Part shown: piece by piece, positions 13,968 to 17,654 of the stretch
Layout of the letters: each line of letters opens with the position of its first letter
Numbering within the stretch: position 1 is the first letter of the stretch
NCBI GenBank assembly: GCA_018058445.1
Contig: JAGOZY010000001.1
Span: 1-17,654, forward strand
Reading direction: 5' to 3'
Length of the DNA stretch: 17,654 nt
Source: Negativicutes bacterium
GTDB taxonomy: Bacteria > Bacillota > Negativicutes > JAGOZY01
Program-made: the position numbers and the translations under genes
The notes under the pieces: generated by a model
What the model was told of the DNA's origin: nothing
The model's database searches: none
The model's input: only the letters and a program-made list of their open reading frames with translations

Positions 13968-14006
13968 AAAAGGAAAGTAGAAAACGAACATTCTACTTTC
14001 CTTTTT
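13968..14006 (+). terminator. Intrinsic terminator after the pirin gene
   Basis: AAAAGGAAAGTAGAA (13968-13982) pairs with TTCTACTTTCCTTTT (13991-14005) around an 8-base loop, with a T-rich end. From 14007 to 14111 I see nothing beyond AT-rich spacer. Confidence 0.93.
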
Positions 14007-14111
14007 ATTTTGTCGAAGAAAGTCGTGAAAGTCGTAAATTAAAAATTAATATAGAAACGATCTAAAATCGAAAAAGAACAAGAAAAATCGATAAGTTTAA
14101 GGCTTCTTAAA

Positions 14112-14140
14112 TTGACAGTCTGAGGGCCAAGTGATACGAT
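14112..14140 (+). promoter_or_regulatory. Promoter of riboswitch 2 operon
   Basis: Perfect -35 TTGACA (14112-14117), a 17-base spacer and -10 TACGAT (14135-14140). The start would be near 14147, about 26 bases before the aptamer. Confidence 0.78.
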
Positions 14141-14172
14141 AAAACTAGAGTTTTTGATAATTTAATAATTTG

Positions 14173-14355
14173 GATAAGGTGCCTTTCGGGGCTTAATAGG
14201 GAAGTCCGGTGTGGAACCGGCGCGGTCCCGCCACTGTAACGGGGAGCAACGCCAATAAGTGCCACTGAAATTATTTTGGGAAGGCTGGCGCGAAGCAATG
14301 AACCGGAGCCAGGAGAACTGCCTTATCGACGATCACCGGTTGGACCCACGAGCGA
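14173..14355 (+). promoter_or_regulatory. Cobalamin riboswitch 2 (upstream of TauE/SafE pair and cbiFGH)
   Basis: AdoCbl-class aptamer nearly identical in its core to riboswitch 1: GGTGCC, TTAATAGGGAAGTCCGGTG (from 14193), GCGGTCCCGCCACTGTAAC (from 14222) and B12 box AGCCAGGAGAAC (14307-14318), which has A for C near its end. The closing strands GATAAGG (14173-14179) and CCTTATC (14321-14327) pair. It should repress the following genes when B12 is plentiful. Confidence 0.95.
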
Positions 14356-14416
14356 TGGGAAGGGGATTTTGGCTTTATCCTAGGGTATTTTTGGGACAGA
14401 GTTATTTTTCAGCCTT

Positions 14417-14451
14417 ACCTCTTATCGGATTTTCCGGTTCGAGGTTTTTTT
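14417..14451 (+). terminator. Riboswitch 2 expression-platform terminator
   Basis: ACCTC (14417-14421) pairs with GAGGT (14441-14445), with an inner CGG/CCG stem and a run of T residues following. It stands 40 bases before the first gene, which indicates transcriptional control by the riboswitch. Confidence 0.85.
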
Positions 14452-14491
14452 GTTTTTAAATCAAGTAGTGGAAAGGTGGCATAATCTGGCA

Positions 14492-14854
14492 ATGAATAAA
14501 TGGAAATTAGGCTTTGCCGGCATGGTAGTTGGTTTGCTTAGCGGTCTCTTAGGCGTTGGTGGCGGCATTTTTATTGTACCTATTCTAGTAGGTCTATTCG
14601 CTGTTCAGCAACATAAAGCCCAAGCTGTTTCTCAGGGAGTAGTCCTTCCTACAGCGATTGTTAGCTCCTATTTTTATTTTCAAAATGGCTTGATGGACAC
14701 GAGCTCTTTTTCAATTGCAGCATCCATGGCACTTTTTAGCATGTTTTGTGCCGCCTATGGCGTAAAGCTTATGAAAAATCTTCCGGCAAATACCCTTAAA
14801 AAGGCTTTTGGCCTTTTGATGGTGGTCGCTGGAATCAAGATGATGTGGGGGTAA
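14492..14854 (+). CDS. Half-size TauE/SafE-family membrane permease, first subunit
   Basis: A 120-residue membrane protein equal to one half of a TauE/SafE permease, which normally has about 250 residues made of two related halves. The family motif GLLGVGGGIFIVP is at residues 18-30. The half ends with a fourth hydrophobic segment (AFGLLMVVAGIKMMW). It is the first gene after cobalamin riboswitch 2, so B12 controls it. This suggests transport of something needed for B12, with cobalt the obvious candidate, although known TauE/SafE members move sulfonates, sulfite or other anions. ATG 14492 has AAAGGTGG about 12 bases upstream, a rather long spacing. The second half is a separate gene 4 bases downstream. 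Both genes look intact, not products of a recent frameshift. Confidence 0.82.
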   Translation: MNKWKLGFAGMVVGLLSGLLGVGGGIFIVPILVGLFAVQQHKAQAVSQGVVLPTAIVSSYFYFQNGLMDTSSFSIAASMALFSMFCAAYGVKLMKNLPANTLKKAFGLLMVVAGIKMMWG

Positions 14855-14858
14855 GAAG

Positions 14859-15257
14859 ATGGAAATGATACAGCTCCTTCAAGGAGCACTTATTGGATCC
14901 ATTGGTGGTACGTTGGCAGGACTACTTGGTGTTGGTGGCGGATTTATCATGGTTCCGCTCCTTGTCATGATTATGGGACTCGGGCAGCAGATGGCTCAGG
15001 GAATTTCTCTTTTAGTTATTGTTCCTACCTCGATTGTTGCGATTTGGCGACTTCACAAAAGTTCGCTAATTGACTGGAGCATGGTGATGGTCATGGCTGT
15101 AGGTTCTATTCTTGGAGCAGCGATTAGTTCAAACTTTGTTCAGTACATCGATTCAAAATTATTGACCAAGATTTTTGGCTTTTGTGTGATCTTAGTCGGT
15201 CTAAAAATGTACTTTGACGCACGTAAAAATGAGCAAAAAAATTCGGCTGAAAAGTAG
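14859..15257 (+). CDS. Half-size TauE/SafE-family membrane permease, second subunit
   Basis: A 132-residue partner of the preceding gene. It repeats the motif as GLLGVGGGFIMVP (residues 21-33), has about four hydrophobic segments, and ends with a hydrophilic, Lys/Glu-rich tail (DARKNEQKNSAEK). It starts 4 bases after the upstream stop, probably by translational coupling. A heterodimer of the two halves would recreate a full-length permease. The substrate is unknown; riboswitch control and the cbiF neighbour make cobalt, or another B12 precursor or by-product, plausible. The two proteins resemble each other but are clearly diverged, so the split is not a recent duplication. Confidence 0.82.
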   Translation: MEMIQLLQGALIGSIGGTLAGLLGVGGGFIMVPLLVMIMGLGQQMAQGISLLVIVPTSIVAIWRLHKSSLIDWSMVMVMAVGSILGAAISSNFVQYIDSKLLTKIFGFCVILVGLKMYFDARKNEQKNSAEK

Positions 15258-15294
15258 CAATAGATAGTTGCTTAATATAGAGAGGATGAATTCA

Positions 15295-16056
15295 ATGATT
15301 TCTTTTGTTGGTGCAGGACCTGGAGATCCAGAACTTATCACACTAAAAGGTCAAAAGCGGCTTCAAACAGCTAATACTGTGATTTATGCAGGCTCGCTTG
15401 TCCCTGAGGCACTGCTGTCTCATTGCACAGAAGATTGCGAGATCTATAATAGTGCAGAGATGAGCCTGCCGGAGGTTTTAGAAGTTCTTATTCGCGATCA
15501 AAAAGCGGGGAAAAGTGTTGTTCGTCTCCATACTGGCGACCCGGCGATCTACGGTGCCATCAGAGAGCAAATGGATGGCCTTAAAGAGGCGGGTATTACA
15601 GACTTTGAAGTTGTCCCGGGGGTTAGCTCTTTCTTGGGCGCCGCAGCGGCTTTAAAGGCCGAGTATACTCTTCCGGAAGTGACCCAAACAGTCATATTAA
15701 CCCGAATGGAAGGGCGAACTCCTGTACCGTCACGGGAAAGTATTGTCTCACTTGCGAGCCACCAGGCTACGATGTGCATCTTCCTGTCGGTTCATATGCT
15801 TCCTGTACTCATTGAACGGCTTAAAGAGGGCGGTTATGCAGGAAACACACCCATTGCCATTGTTGAAAAAGCCACTTGGCCAGAGCAACGGATTTTCCGT
15901 GGAACTCTAGATACGATTCAAGAGGTTTTGGGATCTGATACTGTGCCTCGTACAGGAATGGTTGTCGTTGGTTGGGCATTAGGTGACGATTATGCTCTTT
16001 CAAAACTGTATGACCCCAATTTTAGCCACATGTACCGGACCGCAAATCCTTCTTGA
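15295..16056 (+). CDS. cbiF: Cobalt-precorrin-4 C11-methyltransferase CbiF
   Basis: Methylates C-11 of cobalt-precorrin-4; cytoplasmic, SAM-dependent. The 253 residues are typical. The N terminus MISFVGAGPGDPELITLKG, then VIYAGSLVPEALL, the second glycine motif RLHTGDPAIYGAIREQ and the segment VVPGVSSFLGAAAALKAEYTLPEV are specific to CbiF/CobM. Later segments ILTRMEGRTPVP and VEKATWPEQRIFRGTL also match. I chose ATG 15295, 9 bases after AGAGG, because the family begins there; ATG 15286 and TTG 15268 are also in frame. It is the third gene under riboswitch 2 and is separated from cbiG by 34 bases. Confidence 0.95.
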   Translation: MISFVGAGPGDPELITLKGQKRLQTANTVIYAGSLVPEALLSHCTEDCEIYNSAEMSLPEVLEVLIRDQKAGKSVVRLHTGDPAIYGAIREQMDGLKEAGITDFEVVPGVSSFLGAAAALKAEYTLPEVTQTVILTRMEGRTPVPSRESIVSLASHQATMCIFLSVHMLPVLIERLKEGGYAGNTPIAIVEKATWPEQRIFRGTLDTIQEVLGSDTVPRTGMVVVGWALGDDYALSKLYDPNFSHMYRTANPS

Positions 16057-16090
16057 TCTTTTCCACTTAAACTTTTAAGAAAGAAGGGAG

Positions 16091-17176
16091 ATGAGATTTT
16101 TGCAATCTGTAGGAATTATTTCAGTAACCACACAAGGCTCTCTTTTGGCTGCCCGGTTAGCCGCTAAGCTACCCATGCAGACAGAGGTTTATGCGAAAGC
16201 AGGTCGGAACATCGCCCTTGAGGGAAAAGAGTATGAGAATTTTTCTGAGACTGTCGAAGAACTGTTTAATCGTATGGATGGGCTGATCTTTATTATGGCA
16301 ACAGGTATTGTTGTTCGTACTTTAGCTCCGCTTATTGTTAATAAAACCCAGGATCCCGCGATTGTCGTGCTTGACGAACAAGGTCAGCATGCGATTAGTC
16401 TGCTTTCAGGGCATATCGGCGGAGCCAATGAGCTTGCGAAAATGGCGGCGGATGCAGTGGATGGCACTCCGGTAATAACCACTGCGACTGATGTCCAGCA
16501 AGTGATGGCGCCAGATACTCTGGCTGTGAAGCTTGAGCTTGAGATTGATGGGCTGGATGAAGCTAAGAAAATCAGCAGCTTATTGGTCAACGAGGGAAGA
16601 GTTCTTTACTTTTTGGATGAAAGCTTACCAGGAGCGGAAGAATATCGCCAGAGAGCTAAAGAATATAAAGTGGAATTACTCTCAATGTCAGACATGAGTC
16701 AATTAGATGGATTCGATGGGGCTGTGGTGATTTCCGACCAACAAATTTTGCTTGAAGTGCCGACTCTTTATTTGCGACCTCCTGTACTGATAGCCGGTAT
16801 CGGATGCCGTCGCGGGACCTCTGCGATCAATATTCTGCAAGCTTTGCAGGAAACTTGTCGTATGAGCGGTAGAAGCCTGCGCAGTGTCCACAGTTTAGCG
16901 AGTGTTGATCTTAAAGAAGATGAAATTGGACTTTTGGCAGCAGCTCAACAGCTGCATTTAGAGACCTATTTTTATACTCCAGAAGAACTGGAAAGTGTTC
17001 GCTTAAAATTCGGCTTGGCTGAATCGGCGTTTGTAAAAGAAAAGATTGGAGTGGGAAATGTATGCGAAACAGCGGCTCTGTTAGCCAGCCAAGGGGGATC
17101 TTTGGTTTCACCGAAGAAGAGTTTCGAAGGAATCACAATAGCTTTGGCCCGGGCCGCATCTCCGTTATTGGACTAG
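16091..17176 (+). CDS. cbiG: Cobalt-precorrin-5A hydrolase CbiG
   Basis: Opens the delta-lactone of cobalt-precorrin-5A and releases acetaldehyde, giving cobalt-precorrin-5B, the substrate of CbiD. The 361 residues contain the N-terminal domain (VGIISVTTQGSLLAARLA, FIMATGIVVRTLAPLI, DPAIVVLDEQGQHAISLLSGH), a middle region, and the C-terminal domain (IAGIGCRRGTSAINI, SVDLKEDEIGLLAAAQ, IGVGNVCETAALLA, ITIALARAA). The ribosome site AAGGGAG directly touches ATG 16091. TTG 16100, in frame and 9 bases from that site, may be the real start and would remove only three residues. The 3' end overlaps the start of cbiH by 115 bases, and the C-terminal family motifs are intact despite the overlap. Confidence 0.93.
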   Translation: MRFLQSVGIISVTTQGSLLAARLAAKLPMQTEVYAKAGRNIALEGKEYENFSETVEELFNRMDGLIFIMATGIVVRTLAPLIVNKTQDPAIVVLDEQGQHAISLLSGHIGGANELAKMAADAVDGTPVITTATDVQQVMAPDTLAVKLELEIDGLDEAKKISSLLVNEGRVLYFLDESLPGAEEYRQRAKEYKVELLSMSDMSQLDGFDGAVVISDQQILLEVPTLYLRPPVLIAGIGCRRGTSAINILQALQETCRMSGRSLRSVHSLASVDLKEDEIGLLAAAQQLHLETYFYTPEELESVRLKFGLAESAFVKEKIGVGNVCETAALLASQGGSLVSPKKSFEGITIALARAASPLLD

Positions 17177-17654
17177 GCCCAGGAAGTTTGGATTTATTGA
17201 CTCCACAAGCACGGCAAGTGCTGGAAGAGTCACAAGTCATTGCGGGCTATCGAACTTATTTAGATCTGATTCCAGAGTACCTAGACGGCAAAGAAGTCAT
17301 TGGTACCGGAATGATGCAAGAAGTAGAGCGCTGCGAAGCGGCTCTCAAAGAAGCGATTGCCGGAAAGACTGTATCGGTTGTCTCGAGTGGCGACTCCGGA
17401 GTCTATGGGATGGCAGGACTTGTCTTGGAGCTTGCTTTGGCACTGAAACCAGAAGAGCGTCCGCTAGTTGAAATTATTGCTGGAATTAGCGCGGTAAATG
17501 GAGCAGCAGCACTATTGGGTGCGCCTTTAATGCACGATTTCGCGGTTATTAGTTTAAGCGATTTAATGACTTCTTGGGAAGTCATTGAAAAGCGTATCCA
17601 AATGGCGGCGGAAGGTGATTTCGTCACCTCCTTTTATAATCCTAAAAGCAAAAA
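17062..17654 (+). CDS. cbiH: Cobalt-factor III C17-methyltransferase CbiH (3' partial)
   Basis: Ring-contracting methyltransferase that methylates C-17 of cobalt-factor III. The visible 197 codons have the tetrapyrrole methylase motif RISVIGLGPGSLDLLTPQA (from residue 32), then VIAGYRTYLDLI, VVSSGDSGVYGMAG, AGISAVNGAAALLGAPLMHDF and SLSDLMTSWEVIEKR, all typical of CbiH/CobJ. The gene runs off the window; about 45 residues are missing. The only ATG before the methylase domain is 17062, inside cbiG, giving a 115-base overlap and an extra ~30 residues at the N terminus. No ATG, GTG or TTG lies between 17065 and the glycine motif in this frame. A rarer start codon near the domain edge is the alternative. 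Confidence 0.9.
   Translation, partial: MRNSGSVSQPRGIFGFTEEEFRRNHNSFGPGRISVIGLGPGSLDLLTPQARQVLEESQVIAGYRTYLDLIPEYLDGKEVIGTGMMQEVERCEAALKEAIAGKTVSVVSSGDSGVYGMAGLVLELALALKPEERPLVEIIAGISAVNGAAALLGAPLMHDFAVISLSDLMTSWEVIEKRIQMAAEGDFVTSFYNPKSK

Noticed and set aside
14840..14870. Frameshift breaking one full-length TauE/SafE gene into two
   Set aside because: The first gene ends at the natural half boundary and the second has its own start; no in-frame remnant suggests a broken fusion.
1..17654. CRISPR arrays, insertion sequences, tRNA or rRNA genes
   Set aside because: None seen: no regularly spaced repeats, transposase-like frames, or tRNA/rRNA signatures on either strand.

Overview
The window looks like part of the chromosome of an anaerobic, cobalamin-making Firmicute. 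The anaerobic (early cobalt insertion) enzymes CbiK, CbiL, CbiD, CbiE, CbiT, CbiF, CbiG and CbiH are present. There is also a sodium-pump decarboxylase beta subunit, strong Gram-positive Shine-Dalgarno sites, sigma-A type promoters, and GTG/TTG starts. A member of the Negativicutes or a clostridial relative fits best, but this placement is an inference; no rRNA or other taxonomic marker is present. All genes lie on the + strand.

Layout. (1) 1-2507: end of a cobalt ECF transporter (cbiQ partial, cbiO), then a 236-bp gap with a dense cluster of DnaA-box-like sequences, then cbiK. (2) 2557-3506: terminator, a promoter with a perfect inverted repeat next to it, and a ZIP-family metal transporter. 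(3) 3521-4637: promoter, cobalamin riboswitch, cbiL and a terminator. (4) 4682-7070: a separate promoter and cbiD-cbiE-cbiT with overlapping ends. (5) 7060-8141: a LysR-type regulator with its own promoter and terminator. (6) 8249-13120: a long structured leader, an orphan OadB/GcdB-type decarboxylase beta subunit, a 45-residue one-helix protein, and two tandem near-identical MatC-like carboxylate permeases made by a roughly 1.64-kb duplication. (7) 13176-14006: a pirin gene. (8) 14112-17654: promoter, second cobalamin riboswitch with a clear terminator, two half-size TauE/SafE permease genes, cbiF, cbiG and the start of cbiH, which overlaps cbiG by 115 bp and runs off the window.

How the parts fit. 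Cobalt is imported by the CbiQ/CbiO ECF system, possibly helped by the ZIP and split TauE/SafE proteins, and inserted by CbiK. The macrocycle is then methylated and contracted by CbiL, F, G, H, D, E and T. Vitamin B12 represses two of the transcription units through riboswitches, while cbiDET has its own promoter and no riboswitch. The lysR-pirin block interrupts the cobalamin cluster and appears to be a carboxylate uptake/Na+ module.

The most interesting signals are the DnaA-box cluster inside the cobalamin operon, the orphan beta subunit with a minimal gamma-like partner, the tandem permease duplication whose leaders and terminators keep their structure by compensatory change, the split TauE/SafE pair directly under B12 control, and the long cbiG/cbiH overlap.
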